NCBI GenBank assembly: GCA_016201085.1
Contig: JACQDO010000464.1
Coordinates: 1-7,438 of the forward strand
Length of the DNA: 7,438 nucleotides
Direction of reading: 5' to 3'
DNA from: Hyphomicrobiales bacterium
GTDB taxonomy: Bacteria > Pseudomonadota > Alphaproteobacteria > Rhizobiales > Xanthobacteraceae
Shown piece by piece: positions 1 through 7,363 of this stretch. The stretch's first letter is position 1. Each line of letters opens with the position of its first letter. The notes under the pieces are model-generated. The model did not search any database. It was not told the origin of the DNA and saw nothing but the letters and a program-made list of their open reading frames with translations. Made by a program: the position numbers and the translations under genes.

Positions 1-377
1 ATCGCCACGCCGCTGCCGAGGCTCTGGTTGAGCTTCTTGGTGATGCCTTCCAGCCGCTCGGCGGCCGAGTTGAAGGCGCCGGCGACCGCGTCGGAGGCGG
101 CCTTGGCGCGGTCGGAGGCGACCACGCGGGCGTCCTGCAGCCCCGCGATCTCCTCCTCCAGCCGGCGGATCCTGCGCAGCGCCTCGCTGAGCTCGTCGGC
201 CACCGTCAGCGCCGCCATCACGGTCAGCCGGGTGTCGCCGATCTCGCCGAATTTAGCCCGCAGGTCGATGATGCGCCGGTCGATGTCCTTGGCCAGCGTC
301 TGCAAATGGTCTTCCTGCCCGTCCTCGCAGGCGAGGCGGAACTGGCGGCCGGCAATGGTGGCGTTGACCTGGGCCAT
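1..377 (-). CDS. zapA: Cell division protein ZapA (3' end outside window)
   Basis: ZapA is a small cytoplasmic protein that binds FtsZ and promotes bundling of FtsZ protofilaments at the division ring. The reading frame starts at the ATG on 377-375 and is open for 125 codons to the window edge, so only the extreme C-terminus is missing (the family is usually about 100-135 residues). The N-terminal part (residues 3-24, including VNATIAGRQFRLACEDGQ) fits the ZapA beta-hairpin. Residues 25-44 form a helix, and residues 52-82 (VMAALTVADELSEA, then RRIRRLEEEIAGL) fit the long dimerising helix that continues as a coiled coil. The start is supported by an AGGAG ribosome site on 388-384, six bases upstream, lying within the last codons of the preceding DUF4164 gene. 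The short junction suggests an operon with translational coupling. The family call is by recognition and is confident. Confidence 0.88.
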   Translation of the reverse strand, partial: MAQVNATIAGRQFRLACEDGQEDHLQTLAKDIDRRIIDLRAKFGEIGDTRLTVMAALTVADELSEALRRIRRLEEEIAGLQDARVVASDRAKAASDAVAGAFNSAAERLEGITKKLNQSLGSGVA

Positions 378-380
378 GGA

Positions 381-659
381 TCACTCCTGCCCGTCCAGCA
401 CCGACTGAATGCTGGCAATGGCGGTGTCGAGCCGCTGGGCAATCTCGCGGTTGGTCGCCTCCAGCTTGCGCGAGCGGGCGGTCTCGCCGTCGAGGGTGTC
501 GGCGAGGCGCGTCCGGTCGAGGCCGAGCGCCTGTACCTGGCCGACCAGCGCCTCCTCGTTGCGATCGGCCGCGCGCCTGCGCTCGACCGCGGCATCGAGC
601 GCGTCGAGCGCGAGCGCCAGACGTTTCACCGCCATATCGACTGCGCCTTGCTCCATCAT
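381..659 (-). CDS. DUF4164 family coiled-coil protein
   Basis: This is a 92-residue protein of unknown biochemical function. Almost the whole length (about residues 8-88) is predicted alpha-helical and rich in Ala, Leu, Arg, Glu and Asp with heptad-like spacing, including LALALDALDAAVERRRAADR and LEATNREIAQRLDTAIASI. There is no signal peptide or membrane segment. It resembles the short DUF4164 proteins found next to zapA in Rhizobiales, which is a recalled match rather than a search result. The stop codon (383-381) lies three bases before the zapA start, and its last codons carry the zapA ribosome site, so the two genes are almost certainly co-transcribed. A role alongside ZapA in division is a guess from context. 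Two consecutive ATG codons (659 and 656) are possible starts, and neither has a strong ribosome site. Confidence 0.75.
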   Translation of the reverse strand: MMEQGAVDMAVKRLALALDALDAAVERRRAADRNEEALVGQVQALGLDRTRLADTLDGETARSRKLEATNREIAQRLDTAIASIQSVLDGQE

Positions 660-712
660 CGCCCCGGTCCGCTACCGAAAAATCCCTGCGGCGGCAAATG
701 TTTAAGCGAAGA

Positions 713-742
713 AGCTTACGTGCCGCGCGATCCGCTCGTCAA
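713..742 (-). promoter_or_regulatory. Candidate promoter of the DUF4164-zapA operon
   Basis: On the minus strand TTGACG (742-737) is followed after 18 bases by TAAGCT (718-713). This would start transcription near 706, giving a leader of roughly 50 bases before the ATG at 659. The -35 matches the consensus well and the -10 is weak. This is inferred from the hexamers only. Confidence 0.35.
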
Positions 743-813
743 CGCTCGCTAAGCGATATGCCCCGATGTTTTCAGCCCCCTGTGCATGGCTGCCCGGCAA
801 GGGCTGCGTCACA

Positions 814-841
814 TTGACTCAGAGGCCTCACATGCTATCCA
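814..841 (+). promoter_or_regulatory. Candidate tkt operon promoter
   Basis: TTGACT (814-819) is followed after 16 bases by TATCCA (836-841), preceded by TG at 833-834 as an extended -10. Transcription would begin near 848, about 16 bases before the ATG at 864. This favours 864 over the in-frame ATG at 786 as the tkt start. A GAGGCCTC palindrome sits in the spacer and an AAAAGGCCTTTT palindrome covers the likely start of the transcript. The hexamers are seen directly; promoter activity is inferred. Confidence 0.45.
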
Positions 842-863
842 CCCCACGCAAAAGGCCTTTTCC

Positions 864-2912
864 ATGAACGCAAAAGCATCGCCGGTAGCCGTGACGACCA
901 ACCGTCACGCGCCACCAGCCGCCGCTCCCGCCGTGGCCCATGCCGGCATGGCCAATGCGATCCGCGCGCTGGCGATGGACGCGGTCGAGCAGGCGAAATC
1001 CGGCCACCCCGGTCTGCCGATGGGCGCCGCCGACATCGCCACGGTGCTGTTCACGCAGTTCCTGAAATTCGATCCCGCCGCTCCGGCCTGGGCCGACCGC
1101 GACCGCTTCGTGCTGTCGGCCGGACACGGCTCGATGCTGATTTATGCGCTGCTCTATCTCACCGGCTACGAAGCCATGACGATTGAGCAGATCAAGAAAT
1201 TCCGCCAACTCGGCTCGATCACCGCCGGCCATCCGGAATTCGGCCACACGCCCGGCGTCGAGACCACCACCGGCCCGCTTGGCCAGGGCCTCGCCAATGC
1301 GGTCGGCATGGCCATTGCCGAGCGCCATCTCGCCGCGGTGTTCGGCGGCATCGTCGATCACAAGACTTACGTGCTCGCGTCCGACGGCGACCTGATGGAA
1401 GGCGTCAGCCAGGAAGCCATCGCGCTCGCCGGGCATCTCAAGCTCAACAAACTGATCGTGCTGTTCGACGACAACGGCATTTCCATCGACGGCGCGCTGT
1501 CGCTCACCGACTCGGTCGACCAGGTGAAGCGCTTCGAGGCCGCTGGCTGGGCCGCCTCGCGCGTCGACGGCCACGATCCGGCGGCGATTGCCGCAGCGCT
1601 GGAGAAGGCGCAAAGCTCCGACAAGCCCGTGCTGATCGCCTGCAAGACCACCATCGGTTACGGCGCGCCGAGCAAGGCCGGCAAATCGTCGGCACACGGC
1701 TCGCCGCTCGGCGCCGACGAGATCAAGGGCGCGCGCGACAAGCTCGGCTGGTCGCATGCACCGTTCGAGATCCCCGCCGATATTCTTAGCCAGTGGCGCC
1801 AAGCCGGCGAGCGCTCGAAGGGCGCGCACGCCGAGTGGAGCCAGCGGCTCGCCGCGCTCGATGCCGCGCAGCGCGCCGAATTCACCCGCCGCATGGCGGG
1901 CGATCTGCCCAAGCAGGCGCTCACCGACGCTGTCGCAGCGGTCAAGCAGTCGCTCGCCGCCACGCCGAAAGAAATCGCCACCCGCACCGCCTGCGAATTC
2001 GCGCTTGAGAGCCTGATCCCGGCGCTGCCGGAGATGATCGGCGGCTCGGCCGATCTGACCGGCTCCAACAACACGCGCACCAAATCGATGAAGGCGATGA
2101 GCGCGGCCGATTTCTCCGGCCGCTTCATCCATTACGGCGTACGCGAGCACGGCATGGCCTCCGCCATGAACGGCATGGCGCTACATGGCGGCATCATCCC
2201 GTACAGCGGCACGTTCCTGGTGTTTTCCGATTACTGCCGGCCGGCCATTCGCCTCGCCGCGCTGATGGGCGAGCGCGTCATCCACATCATGACGCACGAC
2301 TCGATCGGGCTCGGCGAAGACGGGCCGACGCATCAGCCGGTCGAGCATCTGGCCGCGCTGCGCGCTATTCCAAATCTGCTGGTGTTCCGCCCGGCCGATG
2401 CGGTGGAGACGCTCGAATGCTGGCAGCTTGCGCTGGAAGCGCGTCGTCGTCCGAGCGTCCTGGCGCTGACGCGGCAGAACCTGCCGCAGCTCAGCCAGAA
2501 TTTCCTTAGCTCCAACCGCTGCACCGCCGGCGCCTACGAGATCGCGGCGGCCGACGGTAAGGCGGAGGTGTCGATCTTCGCCACCGGCTCGGAAGTCGCC
2601 ATCGCGGTCGAGGCCAGGAAACTTCTCGCCGCCAAGGGCGTTGCGGCGCGTGTCGTCTCGGTGCCCTGTTTCGAGCTGCTGATGGAAGCGCCGGAGACGG
2701 CGCGCCGCGCCACGATCGGCGACGCCAAGGTCAAGATCGGCGTCGAAGCCGCCATCCGCCAGGGCTGGGACGCCATCATCGGCACCGATGGCCTGTTCGT
2801 CGGCATGAATTCGTTCGGCGCCAGCGCGCCCTACAAGGAACTGTACAAGAAATTCGGCATTACCGCGGATGCGGTGGCCGCCGGCGCCTTGCGCAAGCTG
2901 GGCAAAAGTTGA
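864..2912 (+). CDS. tkt: Transketolase
   Basis: This thiamine-diphosphate enzyme transfers two-carbon ketol units between sugar phosphates (xylulose 5-phosphate with ribose 5-phosphate or erythrose 4-phosphate) in the non-oxidative pentose phosphate pathway and the Calvin cycle. From the ATG at 864 it has 682 residues, normal for bacterial transketolase. Visible family residues include His48 (SGHPG), His88 (AGHGS), GPLGQG at 137-142, the ThDP/metal motif SDGDLMEG at 173-180 with the DDN at 202-204, His278 (SAHGSPLG), catalytic Glu428 (YGVREHG) and [15 protein letters not shown] at 478-492. The C-terminal domain (about 555-682) is complete. Family homology begins near Met29, so residues 1-28 are a poorly conserved Ala/Pro-rich lead. 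An ATG at 786 would add 26 more residues but lies upstream of the likely promoter. The ribosome site for 864 is weak (AAGG at 852-855). It is the first gene of the plus-strand cluster. Confidence 0.97.
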   Translation: MNAKASPVAVTTNRHAPPAAAPAVAHAGMANAIRALAMDAVEQAKSGHPGLPMGAADIATVLFTQFLKFDPAAPAWADRDRFVLSAGHGSMLIYALLYLTGYEAMTIEQIKKFRQLGSITAGHPEFGHTPGVETTTGPLGQGLANAVGMAIAERHLAAVFGGIVDHKTYVLASDGDLMEGVSQEAIALAGHLKLNKLIVLFDDNGISIDGALSLTDSVDQVKRFEAAGWAASRVDGHDPAAIAAALEKAQSSDKPVLIACKTTIGYGAPSKAGKSSAHGSPLGADEIKGARDKLGWSHAPFEIPADILSQWRQAGERSKGAHAEWSQRLAALDAAQRAEFTRRMAGDLPKQALTDAVAAVKQSLAATPKEIATRTACEFALESLIPALPEMIGGSADLTGSNNTRTKSMKAMSAADFSGRFIHYGVREHGMASAMNGMALHGGIIPYSGTFLVFSDYCRPAIRLAALMGERVIHIMTHDSIGLGEDGPTHQPVEHLAALRAIPNLLVFRPADAVETLECWQLALEARRRPSVLALTRQNLPQLSQNFLSSNRCTAGAYEIAAADGKAEVSIFATGSEVAIAVEARKLLAAKGVAARVVSVPCFELLMEAPETARRATIGDAKVKIGVEAAIRQGWDAIIGTDGLFVGMNSFGASAPYKELYKKFGITADAVAAGALRKLGKS

Positions 2913-2946
2913 TTTGCATCAATACGTGCCGGGGCCCATTTCGGCC

Positions 2947-2967
2947 AAGACACGTTGCAAGACACGT
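2947..2967 (+). repeat. Short tandem direct repeat upstream of gap
   Basis: AAGACACGT occurs at 2947-2955 and again at 2959-2967, a period of 12 bases, in the 78-base tkt-gap spacer. The second copy extends into the palindrome CACGTG (2963-2968). Either an operator-like site or chance would explain it, and no known regulator is recognised. Confidence 0.3.
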
Positions 2968-2990
2968 GGAACTTTCCGGGAGTGACTGAC

Positions 2991-3998
<1,008 letters not shown>

Positions 3999-4029
3999 TA
4001 GAGGGCATCGACGCAAGCGGAGTGACCGC

Positions 4030-4266
4030 ATGGTGAGCTTCGAGTGGGTGGTTGCCGCCGATCTGGTCTTCGCCGGGTTCGTCGCCGGCATTGGCATCTA
4101 CTGGGGCAGACGGATCCTTCCACCGCGCCGTATTTCCCCGGCGGCTCCGGACTATTCCAAATCGGGCGGGTATGGATTGGACGCGAAGAGCGTGAAGAGA
4201 CTGCTGAACCTGATGAGCGTGAGAACAACAAAGACGGTAGCCGTTCCGGGAGTAAGTAGAACGTGA
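4030..4266 (+). CDS. Small predicted single-span membrane protein, unknown function
   Basis: This 78-residue ORF lies between gap and pgk and I do not recognise its family. Residues 5-26 (from [12 protein letters not shown] to GIGIYWG) form one hydrophobic segment long enough to span the membrane. It is followed by RR and RR at 27-28 and 33-34, which by the positive-inside rule puts the C-terminus in the cytoplasm. A good ribosome site (GGAG, 4019-4022) lies seven bases before the ATG. The stop TGA overlaps the pgk GTG in the four bases GTGA (4263-4266), a classic coupling arrangement. The second half uses AGA four times plus ACA and GTA codons, unlike the neighbouring genes. The -1 frame there is also open to a TAG at 4257 and encodes an acidic, hydrophilic tail. 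The true C-terminus is therefore uncertain, and the gene may carry a frameshift near the GGGG run at 4103-4106. Confidence 0.5.
   Translation: MVSFEWVVAADLVFAGFVAGIGIYWGRRILPPRRISPAAPDYSKSGGYGLDAKSVKRLLNLMSVRTTKTVAVPGVSRT
4248..4252 (+). promoter_or_regulatory. Ribosome binding site deciding the pgk GTG start
   Basis: GGGAG lies ten bases before the GTG at 4263. An in-frame TAG at 4257-4259 rules out any upstream start. The ten bases around it (TTCCGGGAGT, 4244-4253) are identical to those around the gap ribosome site (2974-2983). Confidence 0.7.
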
Positions 4267-5456
4267 GCGCATTTCGTACGCTCGACCACGTCGACGTCAA
4301 AGGTAAACGCGTATTGGTGCGCGTCGATCTCAACGTGCCGGTCGACCACGGCGTGGTCACCGACGCCACCCGCATCGAGCGCATGGCGCCGGCGATCACC
4401 GAGATCGCCGCCAAGGGCGGCAAGGTGATCCTGCTGTCGCATTTCGGCCGCCCGAAGGGGCGCGACGCGAAGAATTCGCTCAAGCCGGTGGCCGCCGAAG
4501 TCGCCCGCATCGTCAAGCGGCCGGTGAAATTCGTCGACGATTGCATCGGCGAAGTGGCCGAGCGCGCGGTGGCCGCGCTGAAGCAAGGCGAGATTCTTTG
4601 TCTTGAGAACACGCGCTTTTATCCGGGCGAGGAGAAGAACGATCCGGCCTTCGCCGCTTCGCTCGCCAAGCTCGGCGACATCTGGGTCAACGATGCTTTC
4701 TCGGCCGCGCATCGCGCGCACGCTTCGACCGAAGGGCTCGGCCATCTGCTGCCGGCTTATGCCGGACGTACCTTGCAGGCCGAGCTGGAAGCCTTCGAGA
4801 AGGTGCTGGAGAAGCCGGAGCGCCCGCTCGCGGCCATCGTCGGCGGCGCCAAGATTTCCACCAAGCTCGACCTGCTCGGCAACCTGCTGCGCAAGGTCGA
4901 TTTCCTGATCATCGGCGGCGCCATGGCCAATACGTTCTTGCTGGCGCAGGGCGTGAAAGTCGGCAAGTCGCTGGTCGAGGCCGCCATGGTCGAGGCGGCG
5001 CAGAAGATCATGGCCGAGGCGAAAGCGGCCAAGCGCGAGATCGTGCTGCCGGTCGACGCGGTGGTGGCGGAGAAATTCGAGGCGCATGCGCCGTCGCGCG
5101 TCGTGGACACGACCAAGGTCGGCGCCAACGACATGATCCTCGATATTGGCCCGCGCAGCGTCGAACAGGCGATCTCCGTGCTGGCGCGCGCCAAGACGCT
5201 GGTGTGGAACGGCCCGTTCGGCGCCTTCGAGATAGAACCGTTCGACCAAGGCACCGACGCGGTGGCGGAAGCGGCGGCGGAACGCAGCGCGGCCGGCAAG
5301 CTTGTTACGGTGGCGGGCGGCGGCGACACGGTAGCGGCGCTCAATGGCGCCGGCGTCACCGAGAGGTTTACCTATGTGTCAACCGCCGGCGGCGCCTTCC
5401 TGGAATGGCTGGAAGGCAAGCCGCTGCCGGGAGTCGAGGTGTTGCGACAGGCCTGA
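4263..5456 (+). CDS. pgk: Phosphoglycerate kinase
   Basis: It reversibly transfers phosphate between 1,3-bisphosphoglycerate and ADP, next to GAPDH in the pathway. The 397-residue product is full length for bacterial PGK. The N-terminal substrate domain shows the signature VRVDLNVP (19-26), HFGRPKG (60-66), LENTRF (114-119) and [13 protein letters not shown] (143-155). The C-terminal nucleotide domain shows [15 protein letters not shown] (194-208), GGAMANTF (218-225), WNGPFGAFE (315-323), AGGGDT (351-356) and STAGGAF (373-379). Translation starts at GTG; the conserved N-terminus begins within a few residues of it and an in-frame stop lies just upstream. The start overlaps the stop of the small ORF by four bases, so translation is probably coupled. 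A stem-loop begins in its own stop codon. Confidence 0.97.
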   Translation: MSAFRTLDHVDVKGKRVLVRVDLNVPVDHGVVTDATRIERMAPAITEIAAKGGKVILLSHFGRPKGRDAKNSLKPVAAEVARIVKRPVKFVDDCIGEVAERAVAALKQGEILCLENTRFYPGEEKNDPAFAASLAKLGDIWVNDAFSAAHRAHASTEGLGHLLPAYAGRTLQAELEAFEKVLEKPERPLAAIVGGAKISTKLDLLGNLLRKVDFLIIGGAMANTFLLAQGVKVGKSLVEAAMVEAAQKIMAEAKAAKREIVLPVDAVVAEKFEAHAPSRVVDTTKVGANDMILDIGPRSVEQAISVLARAKTLVWNGPFGAFEIEPFDQGTDAVAEAAAERSAAGKLVTVAGGGDTVAALNGAGVTERFTYVSTAGGAFLEWLEGKPLPGVEVLRQA

Positions 5457-5469
5457 TGCCGACTATCAT
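5442..5469 (+). promoter_or_regulatory. Weak candidate internal promoter for fba
   Basis: TTGCGA (5442-5447) and TATCAT (5464-5469) are separated by 16 bases and would start transcription near 5476, about 44 bases before the fba ATG. The -10 differs from TATAAT at one position and the -35 from TTGACA at two. The -10 coincides with the loop of the stem-loop at 5455-5478. Low confidence. Confidence 0.25.
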
Positions 5470-5478
5470 GTCGGCATC
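5455..5478 (+). other. Stem-loop in the pgk-fba junction
   Basis: GATGCCGAC (5455-5463) and GTCGGCATC (5470-5478) pair perfectly over nine bases around the six-base loop TATCAT. The stem begins in the pgk stop codon. The nearest T-run (TTTTT, 5495-5499) is 16 bases downstream, so it does not look like a standard terminator. It may be an mRNA stability or processing element. Confidence 0.5.
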
Positions 5479-5509
5479 CTCGCGGGGCCAGGAATTTTTC
5501 GGGTGCGAT

Positions 5510-5514
5510 GGAGG
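5510..5514 (+). promoter_or_regulatory. Ribosome binding site deciding the fba start
   Basis: GGAGG lies five bases before the ATG at 5520. It overlaps the alternative in-frame ATG at 5508, so that ATG would be part of the ribosome site rather than the start. Confidence 0.75.
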
Positions 5515-5519
5515 ACAAT

Positions 5520-6728
5520 ATGAATCTCGCTGAACTGAACAAAGTAGCGCAAGCCATGGTGGCGCCCGGCCGGGGCATCCTGGCGGCGGACGAATCCTCC
5601 GGCACCATCAAGAAGCGCTTCGACGCCATCGGCGTGGAATCGACCGAGGACAATCGGCGCGACTATCGCGAGATGCTGTTCCGCTCGAGCGAAGGCATGA
5701 AGAACATCTCCGGCGTCATCCTCTATGACGAGACCATCTGGCAGAAAGCCAAGGACGGCACGCCGCTGGTCGAGATCATCAAAAAGGCCGGCGCTATCCC
5801 CGGCATCAAGGTCGACGAAGGCACCAGGCCGCTGCCGAACTGCCCGGGCGAAGTGGTCACCATCGGCCTCGACAAGCTCACCGACCGACTGCCGAAATAT
5901 TTCGAGCAGGGCGCGCGCTTCGCCAAGTGGCGCGGGGTGATCGACATCGGCGCGCATATCCCGACCCACACCTGCATCTACGCTAATGCGCATGCGCTGG
6001 CGCGCTATGCCGCGCTCTGCCAGGCGGCGCAGATCGTGCCGATCGTCGAGCCGGAAGTGCTGATGGACGGCGACCACGACATCGACCGCTGCGTGCGCGT
6101 CACCGAATGGGTGCTGAAGGAGATCTTCCAGCAGCTCTACTACCAGCGCGTCGCGCTCGAAGGCATGGTGCTCAAGCCCAACATGGCGATTTCCGGCAAG
6201 AAGAACGGCAAGCGCGCCGGCGTCGAAGAGGTCGCCGAGAAGACCGTCAAGATGCTGCGCGCCTGCGTGCCGGCGGCGGTGCCGGGCATCGCCTTCCTTT
6301 CCGGCGGCCAGAGCGACGAGGAGGCCACCGCCCATCTCGACGCCATGAACAAGATCGGCGGCCTGCCCTGGCATCTCACCTTCTCGTACGGCCGCGCACT
6401 ACAGCACGCGCCGCAAACCACTTGGAAGGGCAAGGTCGAGAACGTCGCCGCCGCCCAACGCGCCTTCTCGCATCGCGCCCAGATGAACGGCCTGGCCTCG
6501 CTCGGCCAATGGAAGGCCGACCTGGAGAAAAAGGCGGCGGGATTTTCTACTTTCTTCCCCTCTCCCCTTGTGGGAGAGGGTGGTCCCGAGCATAGCGAGG
6601 GACCGGGTGAGGGGTCATGCTCGTCGCGAGTCTGGACCCCTCACCCGGCTCGCTACGCTCGCCACCCTCTCCCACAAGGGGAGAGGGTTAAGACTGCCCG
6701 GCCGAACGTTTTTCCACACAGGACCTGA
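5520..6728 (+). CDS. fba: Class I fructose-bisphosphate aldolase with repeat-derived C-terminal extension
   Basis: It cleaves fructose 1,6-bisphosphate to dihydroxyacetone phosphate and glyceraldehyde 3-phosphate, or the reverse, through a Schiff base without metal. The first 340 residues match the eukaryote-like class I family (the glycolytic aldolase type, not the DhnA type). Visible residues are Asp24 (LAADESSGT), Lys136 (FAKWR), Glu177 (IVEPEV), Schiff-base Lys219 (LEGMVLKPNMA), Ser261 (LSGGQS) and Arg292 (SYGRALQ). The family normally ends soon after the motif seen here at 313-340 (FSHRAQMNGLASLGQWKADL and following residues). Here the frame continues to 402 residues because a 130-bp palindromic repeat (6558-6687) is read in frame as residues 347-389, followed by a 13-residue tail. 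The extension is low in complexity and rich in Gly, Pro, Glu, Ser and Arg. The stop is two bases before the next gene's GTG. Enzyme identity is sure; the extension's effect on function is unknown. Confidence 0.93.
   Translation: MNLAELNKVAQAMVAPGRGILAADESSGTIKKRFDAIGVESTEDNRRDYREMLFRSSEGMKNISGVILYDETIWQKAKDGTPLVEIIKKAGAIPGIKVDEGTRPLPNCPGEVVTIGLDKLTDRLPKYFEQGARFAKWRGVIDIGAHIPTHTCIYANAHALARYAALCQAAQIVPIVEPEVLMDGDHDIDRCVRVTEWVLKEIFQQLYYQRVALEGMVLKPNMAISGKKNGKRAGVEEVAEKTVKMLRACVPAAVPGIAFLSGGQSDEEATAHLDAMNKIGGLPWHLTFSYGRALQHAPQTTWKGKVENVAAAQRAFSHRAQMNGLASLGQWKADLEKKAAGFSTFFPSPLVGEGGPEHSEGPGEGSCSSRVWTPHPARYARHPLPQGERVKTARPNVFPHRT
6558..6687. repeat. Composite palindromic repeat element inside the 3' end of fba
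   Basis: Two perfect 26-base inverted arms (6558-6583 and 6662-6687) enclose a second perfect 13-base pair of arms (6603-6615, CCGGGTGAGGGGT, and 6636-6648), with a 20-base centre at 6616-6635. Each outer arm is itself a hairpin, CCCTCTCCC and GGGAGAGGG around a five-base loop. The left middle section adds a GGTCCC/GGGACC stem (6582-6587 with 6599-6604), while the right one (6649-6661) is shorter and differs. The general sequence (CTCCCC-TTGTGGG, then GGGTGAGGGG) is one I recall as a dispersed repeat in Bradyrhizobium-like genomes; copy number here cannot be tested. Confidence 0.85.
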
Positions 6729-6730
6729 CC

Positions 6731-7363
6731 GTGATCGATCTCTACACCTGGACCACACCGAACGGCCGCAAGGTTTCCATTGCGCTGGAAGAATTCGGCT
6801 TGCCTTACACCGTGCACGCCATCGACATTAACAACAAAGAGCAATTCGCGCCGGACTTCCTCAACATATCGCCCAACAACCGCATCCCGGCCATCGTCGA
6901 TCGCGACAACAATCTGTCGCTGATGGAATCGGGCGCCATCCTGATCTATCTCGCCGACAAGACCGGAAAGCTCATGCCGAAGTCGGGCGAAGGCCGCTAC
7001 AAGGTGATCGAATGGCTGATGTGGCAGATGGGCGGCGTCGGACCCATGCTCGGCCAAGTGCATCACTTCGTGAAATATAATCCGGGCAAGGCGCCTTATG
7101 CCGAGGAGCGCTACCTGAAGGAGGCGCACCGGCTGTACAAGGTGCTCGACACGCGGCTTGAGGGCCGTGCCTTCGTCGCCGACGAATACTCCATCGCCGA
7201 CATCGCGATCTGGCCGTGGATCTCGCGCTTCGAATGGCAGACCGTCGATATGACGCAATATCCCAACGTGCGGCGCTGGTACGAAACCATCGCCGCGCGG
7301 CCGTCGGTGCAGAAGGGCTACAAGGTGCCCAAGGACATGGGCCCAGTGCCGATGCCGAAGTGA
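6731..7363 (+). CDS. Glutathione S-transferase family protein, YfcG-like disulfide reductase
   Basis: This 210-residue cytoplasmic protein has the two-domain GST fold and closely resembles E. coli YfcG, which reduces disulfides with glutathione. The thioredoxin-like N-terminal domain (about 1-80) starts MIDLYTWTTPNG; Thr9 and Asn11 match the YfcG active-site positions. SPNNRIPAIVD (47-57) contains the cis-proline Pro53, and ESG (66-68) is the glutathione gamma-glutamyl contact. The helical C-terminal domain (about 88-210) has GGVGPMLGQVHHF (101-113) and the N-capping segment YSIADIAIWPW (153-163), both as in YfcG. The protein contains no cysteine at all, so it must act through bound glutathione. 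It starts at GTG, with AGGA at 6720-6723 seven bases upstream, only two bases after the fba stop. It may be co-transcribed with fba or have its own promoter; none is clear. Exact substrate is unknown. Confidence 0.9.
   Translation: MIDLYTWTTPNGRKVSIALEEFGLPYTVHAIDINNKEQFAPDFLNISPNNRIPAIVDRDNNLSLMESGAILIYLADKTGKLMPKSGEGRYKVIEWLMWQMGGVGPMLGQVHHFVKYNPGKAPYAEERYLKEAHRLYKVLDTRLEGRAFVADEYSIADIAIWPWISRFEWQTVDMTQYPNVRRWYETIAARPSVQKGYKVPKDMGPVPMPK

Larger units (their letters stand above)
660..863. other. Divergent intergenic region between DUF4164 and tkt
   Basis: These 204 bases separate divergently read genes and show no convincing coding sequence or RNA gene. They hold one candidate promoter for each direction and several short palindromes: TCGCT-A-AGCGA at 746-756, GAGGCCTC at 822-829 and AAAAGGCCTTTT at 850-861. 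A weak stem TAAGC/GCTTA (703-707 with 714-718) overlaps the expected start of the minus-strand transcript. An in-frame ATG at 786 could extend tkt upstream, but it has no ribosome site and precedes the candidate tkt promoter. Confidence 0.6.

Noticed and set aside
786..863. Upstream ATG extending tkt by 26 residues
   Set aside because: There is no ribosome site, the added residues are not typical of transketolase, and the best promoter lies downstream of this ATG.
660..863. 6S RNA or another structured RNA next to zapA
   Set aside because: 6S RNA is typically downstream of zapA, which here would be beyond position 1. No long imperfect hairpin with a central bubble is seen in this region.
828..2150. 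A 440-codon open frame antisense to tkt
   Set aside because: It lies opposite strongly conserved transketolase sequence. Long antisense frames are expected in high-GC genes, and its translation is repetitive (Arg/Gly/Ala/His-rich) with no family resemblance.
4152..5249. A 365-codon open frame antisense to pgk
   Set aside because: Same artefact of high-GC coding sequence; pgk motifs on the plus strand fully explain the region.
5508..5519. ATG at 5508 as the fba start
   Set aside because: It overlaps the GGAGG ribosome site that properly serves the ATG at 5520, and the family N-terminus fits the later start.
5466..6374. A 302-codon open frame antisense to fba
   Set aside because: The plus-strand aldolase has all catalytic residues; the antisense translation has no recognisable domain.
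6558..6687. CRISPR array or insertion sequence at the repeat in fba
   Set aside because: There are only two inverted arms, no regularly spaced direct repeats, no transposase frame and no evident target-site duplication; a small palindromic repeat element fits better.
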